From NCBI RefSeq assembly GCF_000934545.1, contig NZ_CP010554.1, forward strand, positions 1,116,001 to 1,180,000: a stretch of 64,000 nt of DNA, in the 5' to 3' direction. The translations under genes were made by a program, and so were the position numbers. This document shows positions 54,812 through 64,000 of this stretch, piece after piece; the stretch's first letter is position 1; the number at the start of each line of letters is the position of its first letter. Origin of the DNA: Rugosibacter aromaticivorans. GTDB lineage: Bacteria > Pseudomonadota > Gammaproteobacteria > Burkholderiales > Rhodocyclaceae. The notes under the pieces are model-generated. The model was not told the origin of the DNA. It did no database searches and saw only the letters and a list, made by a program, of their open reading frames with translations.

Positions 54812-55614
54812 GATTTTCCTTGGAGAGTCCGGTGCTGCAGCGCAGGCAATCGTGTGCGGATGCTGGCTAGTCGCCGGGGATCAAAGTCAGCAGTAACCAC
54901 GCCCTCACCCTTGTCAATGCGGGCGAGTATTTCGCCCCACGGGTCGATGATCATGCTGTTGCCGTGAGTCATGCGGCCATTGGGGTGACGACCTCCTTGC
55001 GCTGCAGCAACAACATAACACTGATTTTCAATGGCGCGGGCACGCAGCAGGATTTCCCAGTGCGCGCGACCGGTGGTTTCGGTGAAGGCGGCGGGTACAA
55101 CGATCAGATTGACTTCACCCATGCGGCGGTAAAGTTCGGCAAAGCGCAGGTCATAGCAGATGGATAAACCCATCCGGCCACAGGGCGTGTTGCAGGTGAC
55201 GACTTCATCGCCGGCCTCAATGGTAGCGGCTTCGTCGTAGTGTTCATCTTCCTTGTGAAAACCAAACAGATGAATCTTGTCGTAGCGCGCGACACGCTCG
55301 CCTTGCGGATCGAAAACCAGGCAGGTGTTGCGCATTTTGTCGGGGTTGTTAGACACCAGGGGCAGCGAGCCACCGACCAGCCAGAGACCCTGTTGGCGCG
55401 CCATCGTGGATAAAAAATCCTGAATCGGCCCATGGCCGATCATTTCGCGTGCGGCGAGACGCTCTGCGTCGCTTGCGCCAATCAGTGGAAAGTATTCGGG
55501 CAAGACAATCAGCTGTGCCCCGGCGGTTGCTGCTTCGTTGATCAGCCGCGCCGCGGTGTCAAGATTGGGGCCGACAGCTGGGCCTGAAATCATCTGTAGG
55601 GCAGCTAGTTTCAT
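54808..55614 (-). CDS. Nitrilase-superfamily carbon-nitrogen hydrolase
   Basis: The 268-residue enzyme has the Glu-Lys-Cys triad: E in [12 protein letters not shown] (near residue 41), K in [10 protein letters not shown] (near 112) and C in [15 protein letters not shown] (near 154). It resembles NIT1/omega-amidase-type proteins, possibly deaminated-glutathione amidase, but the substrate is unproved. Its ATG overlaps the yhdP stop and its stop overlaps the tldD start, so all three are co-translated. This gene order is conserved in betaproteobacteria, according to memory. Confidence 0.9.
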   Translation of the reverse strand: MKLAALQMISGPAVGPNLDTAARLINEAATAGAQLIVLPEYFPLIGASDAERLAAREMIGHGPIQDFLSTMARQQGLWLVGGSLPLVSNNPDKMRNTCLVFDPQGERVARYDKIHLFGFHKEDEHYDEAATIEAGDEVVTCNTPCGRMGLSICYDLRFAELYRRMGEVNLIVVPAAFTETTGRAHWEILLRARAIENQCYVVAAAQGGRHPNGRMTHGNSMIIDPWGEILARIDKGEGVVTADFDPRRLASIRTRLPALQHRTLQGKS

Positions 55615-58600
55615 GGGGCGCCTTCTGCTGCGGGTAGTGGCGTTTGGCTTGTTTTTTCAATTTTAGGGTCAGCCCAGGGACCGGTAATCTGATATTCAAA
55701 TGTGAATATCTGGCCAAAAGGATCTTGCAGCACTTTCTGGGCAGCCCAGACGGCGGCACCGGCAATCGGATTGGCCAGCATAGTGCCGACAGCCACACTC
55801 TCGCCAAGGGCAGGTTGAACGCGTGCTTGCATATTTTGGGTTTCATTGATCAGGTTAATGGTTCCTTTGAGGGAAATCTTGGCCGAAGGCGCCCGAATTT
55901 TTAGGTCAGTGGTGTCCATGATGCCATTAATGAAGTCGAACTCGCCTCTGATGCTATCGAAAGCAAAGCCTTCACCAAAAATGTCGCGAAAGTCGAGTGT
56001 GACGCGACGTATCAGTGTTTGCAAGCTGAAAATGCCCAGCAAACGGCCTACGCCGGGTTCCAGTTTTTTGATTTGCCCCTTTCCAGTGTCAATTTTCAGT
56101 TTGCCGTTGAGGCTGGGGTAATCAATTGTCAGCGGAGCGCCGTGCCATGTAAGGCGGCCTGTAAGGCCGATACGGTCACTACGAATAGATTCCGGGTAGC
56201 CCAGACGGAACAAGGTCTTTTCAATATTGTTTGATGTTAAATCGAAATCAATCTGTGTTTCAGATTGTCCCGGCGGCGGGCGCCAGCGGCCTTTGATCAG
56301 CAGGCTGTCATCGTCATTTTTGACGTTGATTACCGTATGCCATGCGGCATCACGGTTTTCGGCGGTGACATGTACGCTTCCCAGCGGACGATTTTTCAGC
56401 GACAGTTCGCCAATGCTGATATCCAGCGCTGGCAAATCGTTAATGACGTCGTTGGCCTGCGCTTGCAGGTCGGCCGGCGTGACACTGGTTTCTGGTATGG
56501 AGAATTTATCCAGGCGGGCGATGAGTTTTCCCTTGCCTGGGCTTTGCCACTCCAGATTGCCTGAAAGCTCACGACTTTTTAATTCGCCCTTTGTCACAGT
56601 CGCATCCGCTTGATTACCTGTGGCGCGAACGTCGTGAAGATTTTTATCAAAAAATTTGAGGTTGGCCACGCGGAGATCGAATTGCACCGGGGGCAAGGGT
56701 GTTGCAGCTTTTTGATTACCTCCTGTATTCACCAGCAAGAGACGACGCCATGCATCGGCATCGAGCTTAGGTAGGTTCACCGCTACTAACAATTGCCGCT
56801 CAGGCAAGGCGGGGCTGACATCTCCTAACGTTAGCAGACCCTGGGTGATGACGAATGGCGAGACATCCCGACGGCGAACCAGCTGCAGCCGCGCGGTGGA
56901 CCCCACGCGAATATCCAGCAGATCGCGCGAGGTTGGTGTCAGTAGAGGTGCTACAGGGGACGAGTGCCTTGGCGCAGGCGAGGGTTTTGTCGCTGCCCCG
57001 GAGGGCGACTTGCTCTGTGTCGCACCCCAAGGGTACTTTCCAGAGGTGGATTCAAAGCTTTGTGGCGTATCAGCAGCGCCGACTTTTTGCGTAGTCTCGG
57101 CGCGAATTCTGGTCAAGGTGTGACGTTCAAAGCTTGCAGCTAAAGCTTCTTTAGCGGATTTGTTAAATGGTTCAGGCAAGCTTGATGAAAGACCGACAAG
57201 ATTGGAAGTGATTTTGACGTCGGCAGATTTGTTCTTCACTCGTATATCGCCATTCCATTTTGCGCCGCCGGAAAGATGATCGAACATCGGATGAGAAAAC
57301 TGGCGGCGCAATGCGGCGACAGTAAATTCGCCAGCGGCACTGACCTGAACACCACTATCGCTAGTGGTGATGTTCGCTGCCATTGGCATCCCCAGCAGCG
57401 TGCCGCGAATATCACGGGCTTCAAGATGATCGGCGGAAAATTGCAACTGCCCGCGCACGTCGGCCAGTGGCGGTAGGTCGGCATCCACGGTTAGCCGATT
57501 GCCATCAAAGCGGTACTTGCCCGCAAGCTTTGTGGTGTCCAGGCGGCGCAGCGGTAGATCAAGTGTGAGATCCAGCTCACCCTTGCCATCGGCTTGCATG
57601 TTCTCGGTGAAGTGATCGATGCGATTTCCCACCGGGCTGGCTTCGATGTAGCGTAGGAAGTCTGTGGTGGGGCCAGCCGCTTTGCCGGTGACAGTGAGCA
57701 GTTCTTCTGGCGATTCAAGATCGACAATTTCTGCATGCACATCGCGTAGATCGACGCCGAAGATGCGGCCGGTTTTCCCCGTGATCAGCATGCGTTCCCC
57801 GGCGAACAGAAGTTCGCCATCGATGCCGGTGATATCAGGCCAGCCGGTGGCATAGTTCAGCGTAACCCCGCTGAATTTGCCGCGTACCTCAAAGAGGCCG
57901 CCTTGGTTTTTGCTCGGCCCACCGCGAAAGGGAAAGTGGCGTAAATCACCCTTGAGCGTGAGGCTCGCTTCGCTTGCTGTGCCTGCGAGAATGCTACTAC
58001 GGAGCCAGTCACGTGTGGTCTGGCCGACAGCAAGCGGTATATAGCGCCAGACGGCATTGCCCTTGCCGCGCGTAAGACGGGCGAAGAGATTGATCTCGCC
58101 TGGTCCGGTGGTCAAGGCATGCCAGGTGCCACTGACCTCCCCAGCAGCATCGGAGTTACTGAAGGTGGTTTTTATCAATTGAACGCTTAAATCATTGCCA
58201 GTATTTTTCCATTTGGCTTGCGTGGTGAAGGTTTCTAACGCAAGGTTTGGCTCGGCAAAGATCGTGGGAAGCACAATCTCGCTGTTCTTCCCATCCAGCT
58301 CAACGGTGCCATCCTGATCCGTTCCAGAGATATGGCCGTTGATGCCGGAAATGCGGGCGATAGGACCGAGGCTGCTCAAGCCAAGGTTTTTTATGTGACT
58401 GTTGATTGACCAGTGTTGCAGATGATCAATGGGGCCCTGCCAGTTGAGACTTAGATCAGTCAGCTTTCCTTGGGGTGAGTAACGGTTCAGTTGCGCACGA
58501 GCCGCTTCATCCAGCGGGAGAAAACCGGCTAGCTTTGATAGGGTGTCTAGGTCAAGCTGATTGGCAGTGAAGCTGCCGCTGGGCTCATTTTGCTCATTTT

Positions 58601-59738
58601 GTTTCCTCCGCTTGCTCAGACGCAATAAACTTATTTCGGCTAGCGTTGTTTGTTGCGGTGTTTTATTTTGCCAGCGCACCGTGATGTCTGTCGGTGGCAG
58701 GGTCAGCCCGTTGCGGGTGGTCAGTGTCAAGCGTTTGCTGGACCCGGAAAACCCGCCGTCAAGACGTTCTGCGGCGAGTTTGCCATCCAGCCTTAATAAA
58801 TCCAGCTCGGGAAGATCCGGGCGCAGTTGCAGACGCACGTCTGCCAGGCGTACATCGGCGGTAACGGCTGTGAGTTGGGCGTTTGCAAAATTGAGCCACA
58901 GCCGCAAGGCACCGCTGCCTTGAGGTATCGATACGGGATAATCAACCCAGGCGCGCCACCCGGCAAGATCAGCGTAATCAATTTCAGCATACGTTTCACC
59001 TGACCATGTTGCCAGTTGATTCAGGTTGCGGCTTTGCAGGTTGCCGCGAATATCCAGCCGTGCCGCCAAGGCGCGGGGCGGTTCGGCGGTGAGGCCAAAA
59101 CGGTGTGATGGTTTGCTGTTGTCGAGCTGAAAATTCAGCTGTTTGAGCTCCAGTGGCGGGGCGTTGCGCAAGGTGTCCTGCCAGGTGATGGCGGCGTCAC
59201 GAATGACAATCTGATGTTGTGCAAATAGCCAACGGGAAAAGTCTCCCTGATTATTTTGTTGCGGCGTGATTTCCAGCCCGGCCGCAAAGAAACGGCCTGC
59301 TTTGTCGCGGCTTAGCACGATGTGTGGTGCGAGCAACTCCAGGCGTGCCAGACGTAATTCACCATGCCAGAGTGAATCCCAGGCCGGCTCGGCGGCGACG
59401 TGTTCAAGGTTGAGTAACGGGTGGCCGGATGTGTCGCGAATCTCGACACCCTGCAAATTGAGGACAGGTCTTAACCCCGCCCAGTGCGCTTCAATGGCGC
59501 GAATGCGTACCGGTTGCTTGATTGCCGTGCTGATGGCTTGTTCTATATCGCCGCGATAATTTTCAATCTGTGGCAAAACGCCATAGCGCAGAGTAAGGAC
59601 GAGAAATGCCACTGCAAAATAGAGCAGGGCGGCGCCCCAGAACAATATGCGCAAAATACGTAGAAACCCACGTGACCGAGGCAGACCTCGCAATAAGCGA
59701 TTATTGATTACTGAAGGCAAAGAGGGAATTCTAGGCAT
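55611..59738 (-). CDS. yhdP: YhdP family AsmA-like envelope protein
   Basis: The 1375-residue protein has one N-terminal membrane helix (about residues 25-50), a long beta-rich repeated region and the AsmA-like C-terminus (LEPGVGRLLGIFSLQTLIRR, then AVGTMLANPIAGAAVWAAQK). YhdP spans the periplasm and takes part in phospholipid delivery to the outer membrane with TamB and YdbH. Between about residues 875 and 940 lies a low-complexity insert (KYPWGATQSKSPSGAATKPS and flanks) that looks foreign. Its DNA contains a dispersed-repeat copy (KVGAADTPQ). The beta-repeat pattern resumes at RDLLDIRVGSTARLQL. It heads the yhdP-nitrilase-tldD operon. Confidence 0.92.
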   Translation of the reverse strand: MPRIPSLPSVINNRLLRGLPRSRGFLRILRILFWGAALLYFAVAFLVLTLRYGVLPQIENYRGDIEQAISTAIKQPVRIRAIEAHWAGLRPVLNLQGVEIRDTSGHPLLNLEHVAAEPAWDSLWHGELRLARLELLAPHIVLSRDKAGRFFAAGLEITPQQNNQGDFSRWLFAQHQIVIRDAAITWQDTLRNAPPLELKQLNFQLDNSKPSHRFGLTAEPPRALAARLDIRGNLQSRNLNQLATWSGETYAEIDYADLAGWRAWVDYPVSIPQGSGALRLWLNFANAQLTAVTADVRLADVRLQLRPDLPELDLLRLDGKLAAERLDGGFSGSSKRLTLTTRNGLTLPPTDITVRWQNKTPQQTTLAEISLLRLSKRRKQNEQNEPSGSFTANQLDLDTLSKLAGFLPLDEAARAQLNRYSPQGKLTDLSLNWQGPIDHLQHWSINSHIKNLGLSSLGPIARISGINGHISGTDQDGTVELDGKNSEIVLPTIFAEPNLALETFTTQAKWKNTGNDLSVQLIKTTFSNSDAAGEVSGTWHALTTGPGEINLFARLTRGKGNAVWRYIPLAVGQTTRDWLRSSILAGTASEASLTLKGDLRHFPFRGGPSKNQGGLFEVRGKFSGVTLNYATGWPDITGIDGELLFAGERMLITGKTGRIFGVDLRDVHAEIVDLESPEELLTVTGKAAGPTTDFLRYIEASPVGNRIDHFTENMQADGKGELDLTLDLPLRRLDTTKLAGKYRFDGNRLTVDADLPPLADVRGQLQFSADHLEARDIRGTLLGMPMAANITTSDSGVQVSAAGEFTVAALRRQFSHPMFDHLSGGAKWNGDIRVKNKSADVKITSNLVGLSSSLPEPFNKSAKEALAASFERHTLTRIRAETTQKVGAADTPQSFESTSGKYPWGATQSKSPSGAATKPSPAPRHSSPVAPLLTPTSRDLLDIRVGSTARLQLVRRRDVSPFVITQGLLTLGDVSPALPERQLLVAVNLPKLDADAWRRLLLVNTGGNQKAATPLPPVQFDLRVANLKFFDKNLHDVRATGNQADATVTKGELKSRELSGNLEWQSPGKGKLIARLDKFSIPETSVTPADLQAQANDVINDLPALDISIGELSLKNRPLGSVHVTAENRDAAWHTVINVKNDDDSLLIKGRWRPPPGQSETQIDFDLTSNNIEKTLFRLGYPESIRSDRIGLTGRLTWHGAPLTIDYPSLNGKLKIDTGKGQIKKLEPGVGRLLGIFSLQTLIRRVTLDFRDIFGEGFAFDSIRGEFDFINGIMDTTDLKIRAPSAKISLKGTINLINETQNMQARVQPALGESVAVGTMLANPIAGAAVWAAQKVLQDPFGQIFTFEYQITGPWADPKIEKTSQTPLPAAEGAP
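57064..57088 (+). repeat. Dispersed repeat copy inside yhdP insertion
   Basis: GGCGTATCAGCAGCGCCGAC plus TTTTT, two mismatches. The flanking CACCCCAAGGGTACTTTCCA resembles the CCCGAAGG flank of other copies. Confidence 0.85.
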
Positions 59739-59828
59739 GTAAAAAGGGCACGGAGATCATGCTATTGGACACACTGAAGTCAGCAGAAAGCGGCGAGAAT
59801 AGCGACAACAGAACTCGAATTCTAACCG

Positions 59829-62543
59829 ATGCCCTATATGGCCAACGTGCTTGCCCACTCTATTGCCGATGGTATTTCTGCCTCCCGTTATCTGGAAAGG
59901 CTGCTAACAACTAAGCCAGCACTTGCCGCTGAGGTCGCCGCATCGCTCAAAACGCCTGTGACGAGGACTGAGCTTTCCGGTTGGCTTGGCGCCAGGCAAG
60001 CGGCGATCCCCAGCAATGAAGAAGAGCGCTTGAAGCCGTTATTGCGACAGTTCAAGCAATGGGCTTATGCGCGTATTGCTACGCGTGATCTGGCGAATCT
60101 CGCGCCTTTGGCCGAGGTGATGGAAACCATGACATGCATTGCCGAATTGGCAATCAACCAGGCGGTCAGCGTGTTGATGAGCGGGCTGGTTGCGCGGTAT
60201 GGTGTGCCGCGTAATGCGGATGGGCTTGAGCAATCGCTCGTCGTGATCGGCATGGGCAAGCTGGGTGGGCGCGAGTTAAATGTATCTTCGGACATTGATT
60301 TAATTTTTGCCTATCCCGATGATGGGGACACTGACGCGGCGAGTCCAGGATTGCGCAGTATTTCCAATAGCGAGTTTTTCACTCGACTGGGGCGCGGGTT
60401 AATCAATGCCATGGCCGACATCACATCGGATGGCCAAGTGTTTCGTGTGGATATGCGTTTGCGTCCCAACGGGGATTCTGGCCCGCTGGTGTGTTCTTTC
60501 AATATGCTGGAAAACTACTTCATTACCCAAGGCCGCGAGTGGGAACGCTATGCCTGGATCAAGGCGCGGCCGCTGACGGGGGATCGCCATGATGAGTTAG
60601 AGCATATTCGCCGTCCGTTTGTTTTTCGCAAGTATCTGGATTTTGGCGCGATTAATGCCATGCGTGATCTGCACGCGCAGATTCGTCATGAAGTGATGAA
60701 AAAAGATCAGGCGGATAATGTCAAACTTGGCCCGGGGGGCATCCGCGAGATCGAATTTATTGCGCAGGTTTTCCAACTGATTCGGGGTGGTCGCGATACG
60801 ACTTTGCAAGTGCAGCCAACCCTCGCTGTGCTACAACTGCTGTCAGACAACCGTACCCTGCCGCCTGAAGTCGCCATGGCTTTAGCATCCGCTTATGATT
60901 TTCTGCGTCGCGTTGAACACCGCCTGCAATATCTGGATGATGCGCAAACGCACACGCTGCCGACGTTGCCCGATGACCAACAACGCATTGCACAGTCAAT
61001 GAATTTTGTCGATTTTGTCGCATTGACTGCAACGCTGAATGCACACCGTGCGGTCGTTTCCGGCCATTTTGAGCAGGTTTTTGCGAGCCCGGATGCTGAC
61101 CAGCATCCACTGGACTTGCTGTGGCACAAGGCCACGAGCGAAGTGACCGAGGATTTTGAACGACTGGGCTTTCACAATCCGACGGCAGCAGCCATGCAGG
61201 TTGCGGCGCTGCGTGTTGCTCCGCGATATCAGCAAATGCCGGATGAGATTCGTCGCCGTTTTGATGTCCTGGTTCCACGGCTGATCGAGGCGGCATCGCA
61301 AGAGCGTAATCCGGATGAAACGCTCTTGCGTGGGTTAAGTTTTCTCGATGTCATTTCACGTCGTGGGGCTTACCTTGCGCTGCTTCAGCAATACCCGATC
61401 GCGTTGCAGAAAGTGGTCAATCTGCTCGGCAGTTCACGCTGGGCTGCGAGCTATCTTGAGCAACACCCGATTTTGCTGGACGAGCTGCTAGATCAGCGCC
61501 TGCTTGAAGTCGCGCCGGACTGGTCCGCGTTTCGTCGTCAGCTGCAGCAGGCGCTATTAGCGCTAGAACCGGATACCGAACGCCAGATGGATGTGTTGCG
61601 GGAGCAGCACCACGCGCAGGTTTTTCGCGTGTTAATGCAAGATATGGCGGGTCTGCTGACGGTAGAAAAATTGTCTGATCATCTCTCTGATCTGGCAGAT
61701 AGCCTGCTCGAGGCTGCGCTTGCATGTGCCTGGAAAAAGCTGCCGAAACGTCACCGTGAATCACCCCGCTTTGCGGTGATTAGCTACGGTAAATTGGGTG
61801 GCAAAGAGCTCGGTTATGCCTCCGATCTTGATCTGGTTTTTCTTTACGATGATACCGATCCTGACGCAGGAGAAATTTACTCCCGGCTGGGCACGCGCCT
61901 GAATACCTGGCTGTCAGCACAGACTTCCGCCGGACAGTTATTCGAGACGGATTTACGTCTGCGGCCGAATGGTGAGGCGGGTTTGGTGGTTAGTTCGATT
62001 GCGGCCTTTCGTGCTTATCAGCTCGAATCCGCCTGGGTGTGGGAGCATCAGGCGCTCACCCGCGCGCGCTATTCGGCGGGTGATGTGACGGTGGGTGCTG
62101 CATTCGAAGACATTCGCCGTGACGTGTTATGCCAGGCGCGTGATCTGGCCAAACTCAAAGAAGATGTGCTTGCCATGCGGCAAAAAATACTTGACGCCCA
62201 TGCGACGCGGGGCGATAAGCGTGCGCAGATTTTCAACTTGAAGCACGATCCGGGCGGGCTGATTGATGTGGAATTTATCGTGCAATATCTGGTGCTGGGT
62301 TATGCCCATAAACATACGGCGTTAACCGGTAATTTGGGTAACATTGCGCTATTAAAAATTGCAGCGGATTTGTCATTGATTCCCGCTGAGCTAGCCAATG
62401 CAGCGCGCAATGCGTATCGTGATTTTCGTCATCGGCAACATGGTCTGCGGTTGAATTTTGCACAGGCAAATGTATCGCCAGACGAGATAGAGCCGCAGAT
62501 AAACGCTGTGCGTGCGCTGTGGCACGTGGTTTTTGAATCATAA
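59829..62543 (+). CDS. glnE: Bifunctional glutamine-synthetase adenylyltransferase/deadenylase
   Basis: The 904-residue enzyme has two nucleotidyltransferase domains. The N-terminal deadenylylase has [20 protein letters not shown] near residue 140, and the C-terminal adenylylase has [20 protein letters not shown] near 650. Each holds the GG-DxD metal site. A central regulatory helical region contains [20 protein letters not shown]. It modifies glutamine synthetase in response to PII and glutamine. The length is slightly under E. coli's, so the start may lie upstream, but ATG 59829 is the first in frame with support. It is divergent from yhdP. Confidence 0.97.
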   Translation: MPYMANVLAHSIADGISASRYLERLLTTKPALAAEVAASLKTPVTRTELSGWLGARQAAIPSNEEERLKPLLRQFKQWAYARIATRDLANLAPLAEVMETMTCIAELAINQAVSVLMSGLVARYGVPRNADGLEQSLVVIGMGKLGGRELNVSSDIDLIFAYPDDGDTDAASPGLRSISNSEFFTRLGRGLINAMADITSDGQVFRVDMRLRPNGDSGPLVCSFNMLENYFITQGREWERYAWIKARPLTGDRHDELEHIRRPFVFRKYLDFGAINAMRDLHAQIRHEVMKKDQADNVKLGPGGIREIEFIAQVFQLIRGGRDTTLQVQPTLAVLQLLSDNRTLPPEVAMALASAYDFLRRVEHRLQYLDDAQTHTLPTLPDDQQRIAQSMNFVDFVALTATLNAHRAVVSGHFEQVFASPDADQHPLDLLWHKATSEVTEDFERLGFHNPTAAAMQVAALRVAPRYQQMPDEIRRRFDVLVPRLIEAASQERNPDETLLRGLSFLDVISRRGAYLALLQQYPIALQKVVNLLGSSRWAASYLEQHPILLDELLDQRLLEVAPDWSAFRRQLQQALLALEPDTERQMDVLREQHHAQVFRVLMQDMAGLLTVEKLSDHLSDLADSLLEAALACAWKKLPKRHRESPRFAVISYGKLGGKELGYASDLDLVFLYDDTDPDAGEIYSRLGTRLNTWLSAQTSAGQLFETDLRLRPNGEAGLVVSSIAAFRAYQLESAWVWEHQALTRARYSAGDVTVGAAFEDIRRDVLCQARDLAKLKEDVLAMRQKILDAHATRGDKRAQIFNLKHDPGGLIDVEFIVQYLVLGYAHKHTALTGNLGNIALLKIAADLSLIPAELANAARNAYRDFRHRQHGLRLNFAQANVSPDEIEPQINAVRALWHVVFES

Positions 62544-62562
62544 AAGGAGCAAAAGGAGCAGT

Positions 62563-63801
62563 ATGCCTGTTAATTACACAACCCCTGATGCCTCTGCCTT
62601 ATTGCCTGTGGCAGGTGTTCGGCTGGGCACGGCGCAAGCTGGAATTCGCAAGAAAAATCGGCCTGATCTGACGTTGATTGCTTTAACGCCGGGCAGTCAT
62701 GTGGCAGGGGTTTTTACGCAAAATCGTTTTTGTGCCGCGCCAGTCATCGTGTGTCGCGAGCACCTGGCAGAAACAGCGGGCATGCGTGGGTTGGTGATCA
62801 ATACGGGCATCGCCAATGCGGGCACGGGCGAGCAGGGCCTGGCTGCGGCACATGCTACCTGTGCTGCGGTGGCGCAACTACTGGGGTGTGCTCACGGTGA
62901 TATTTTACCGTTCTCTACGGGCGTGATTCTGGAACATTTGCCGACAGAGCGTCTAGTGGCCGCACTACCGGCGGCGCATGCTGATTTATCCGAAAACAAT
63001 TGGCATGCTGCTGCGCATGCCATCATGACGACTGACACGGTGGCCAAGGCGGCTTCGCGCCGTATCGCCAGCGCCGACTTTTCGCTGACGGTGACGGGCA
63101 TGTCCAAAGGCGCCGGCATGATACGGCCGAATATGGCGACCATGTTCGGATTTGTGGCGACAGATGCGGGCGTGGCACCAGGCTTGTTGCAGCAGCTCGC
63201 AAAAGAAGCCGCGGATGTGTCATTCAATTGCATTACCGTGGATGGCGATACATCAACCAACGATTCCTTCATTCTCATGGCCACAGGTGCCAGTGGTTTG
63301 CTGATCGAAAACGAATACTCACCCCATTGGCCTGCGGTACGTGAGGCGGTGATTGGCGTAGCACAAGAGTTGGCGCAAGCCATTGTGCGCGATGGCGAAG
63401 GGGCGACAAAATTCATTACGGTAGCGGTCAGCGGGGGTAAAACGCCTGCGGAATGTCGTCAGGTGGGTTATGCCATTGCGCATTCACCGCTCATCAAAAC
63501 GGCATTTTTTGCTTCAGACCCGAATCTCGGCCGTATTCTTGCTGCAATTGGTTATGCGGGCGTTGATGATCTGGCGGTATCAGGTGTGCGTGTTTGGCTG
63601 GGCAGCGGCGGAGAGCTGATACTGGTTTCTGCCCAAGGCGGACGCGCTGAGAGTTATCGCGAAGAAGATGGCGCGCGCATTATGCAGGCCGCTGAAATTA
63701 AGGTGCAGGTCGATTTGGGACGCGGCGCAGCTAATGCGCAGGTATGGACCTGCGATCTTTCGTATGACTATGTCAAAATTAACGCGGATTATCGCTCATG
63801 A
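62563..63801 (+). CDS. argJ: Arginine biosynthesis bifunctional protein ArgJ
   Basis: ATG 62563, preceded by a doubled AAAAGGAGC site, yields 412 residues. ArgJ is an Ntn-type autoprocessing enzyme with ornithine acetyltransferase and N-acetylglutamate synthase activity. The cleavage motif is [20 protein letters not shown], with the nucleophile threonine in NMATM near residue 191. [17 protein letters not shown] and the terminal [12 protein letters not shown] are also conserved. Residues 166-173 (RRIASADF), before the conserved MSKGAGM, are encoded by a dispersed-repeat copy. It is followed by an ATGA-overlapping DUF4202 gene. Confidence 0.97.
   Translation: MPVNYTTPDASALLPVAGVRLGTAQAGIRKKNRPDLTLIALTPGSHVAGVFTQNRFCAAPVIVCREHLAETAGMRGLVINTGIANAGTGEQGLAAAHATCAAVAQLLGCAHGDILPFSTGVILEHLPTERLVAALPAAHADLSENNWHAAAHAIMTTDTVAKAASRRIASADFSLTVTGMSKGAGMIRPNMATMFGFVATDAGVAPGLLQQLAKEAADVSFNCITVDGDTSTNDSFILMATGASGLLIENEYSPHWPAVREAVIGVAQELAQAIVRDGEGATKFITVAVSGGKTPAECRQVGYAIAHSPLIKTAFFASDPNLGRILAAIGYAGVDDLAVSGVRVWLGSGGELILVSAQGGRAESYREEDGARIMQAAEIKVQVDLGRGAANAQVWTCDLSYDYVKINADYRS
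63059..63082 (+). repeat. Dispersed repeat copy inside argJ
   Basis: GCCGTATCGCCAGCGCCGAC plus TTTT, one mismatch. It encodes RRIASADF in the strand before the conserved TGMSKGAGM. Confidence 0.82.
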
Positions 63802-64000
63802 CTAGAGAACTAAAAATGCCCATGAATGCGCATCATGATGATATGACTTCGTCGCTGAAAGCTAATGTGACCAATGGCAATGGTATTGAAGATGTGGCGT
63901 GTTTTACGCGAGCGATGGCGCTGTTTGATGCAGCGAATCGTGAAGACCCGAACCAGGAGGCGGGCCAGCCTAAGGAGTTGCTGTATAGCCAGCGTATGAG
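63798..64000 (+). CDS. DUF4202 family protein, N-terminal part
   Basis: The frame starts at ATG 63798, overlapping the argJ stop (ATGA), and stays open to the window end. [20 protein letters not shown] followed by [10 protein letters not shown] is the typical DUF4202 beginning. The first 30 or so residues before it are poorly conserved, so a later start at ATG 63819 is possible. The family is helical, related to HD-type folds, and of unknown function, often near argJ in betaproteobacteria (from memory). Only 67 codons are visible. Confidence 0.8.
   Translation, partial: MTRELKMPMNAHHDDMTSSLKANVTNGNGIEDVACFTRAMALFDAANREDPNQEAGQPKELLYSQRM

Overview
The window looks like a chromosomal segment of a Gram-negative betaproteobacterium, probably near Rhodocyclales/Nitrosomonadales. 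Supports are the conserved blocks grpE-dnaK-dnaJ, rarA-serS, the yhdP-nitrilase-tldD operon, glnE and argJ, plus a Kdo hydroxylase, a DUF1329 protein and a Rieske dioxygenase. Genus and species are not claimed. Most of the DNA has moderate-high GC. One gene (21.5-23.2 kb) is clearly GC-richer, and the phage-like tract at 40.2-42.9 kb is AT-richer.

Layout. 0-6.7 kb: housekeeping genes (cyclophilins, a TPR protein, cysS), DUF1329, a DUF4139 pseudogene, DUF4197 and a hypoxanthine-DNA glycosylase. 7.0-21 kb: a defence and toxin-antitoxin island. It holds a type III-like restriction system in unusual order (res, Bro-N gene, four-helix-bundle gene, mod), a 1257-residue nuclease-like/STAND NTPase protein, a 355-residue protein overlapping a HicA-like toxin, a vapC-like remnant, a DUF433/DUF5615 pair and an AbrB/PIN pair. 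A GC-rich thiamine-diphosphate enzyme follows. 23.2-27.2 kb: dnaJ, dnaK and grpE on the minus strand, with two well-formed sigma-32 promoters. 27.3-38.6 kb: a ring-hydroxylating dioxygenase pair, two rRNA modification enzymes, an SMR exporter, a pirin, pseudogenes, a Kdo hydroxylase, rarA, serS and mltF. 38.7-42.9 kb: an IS256-type element abutting tRNA-Ser(CGA), a filamentous-phage remnant, two small-gene cassettes sharing a 131-bp leader, and a decayed serine recombinase. 43-64 kb: glnS, crcB, hrpA, an EI24 protein, a molybdopterin-binding-like protein, a radical SAM protein, an acyltransferase, tldD-nitrilase-yhdP, glnE, argJ and a DUF4202 gene running off the end.

The most unusual feature is a dispersed short repeat with core GCCGTATCACCAGCGCCGAC followed by a run of T. 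About a dozen convincing copies occur in both orientations. Some are intergenic. Others lie inside housekeeping genes (grpE, rarA, glnS, hrpA, yhdP, argJ), always without breaking the frame and mostly in variable linkers. hrpA also carries an in-frame block of four perfect hairpins. Together these suggest that short repeats have been inserted into, and tolerated within, essential proteins here. The second main candidate for new biology is the nuclease-STAND protein beside the restriction system. Its architecture resembles Avs-type antiphage proteins, but I cannot assign it to a known class by eye.
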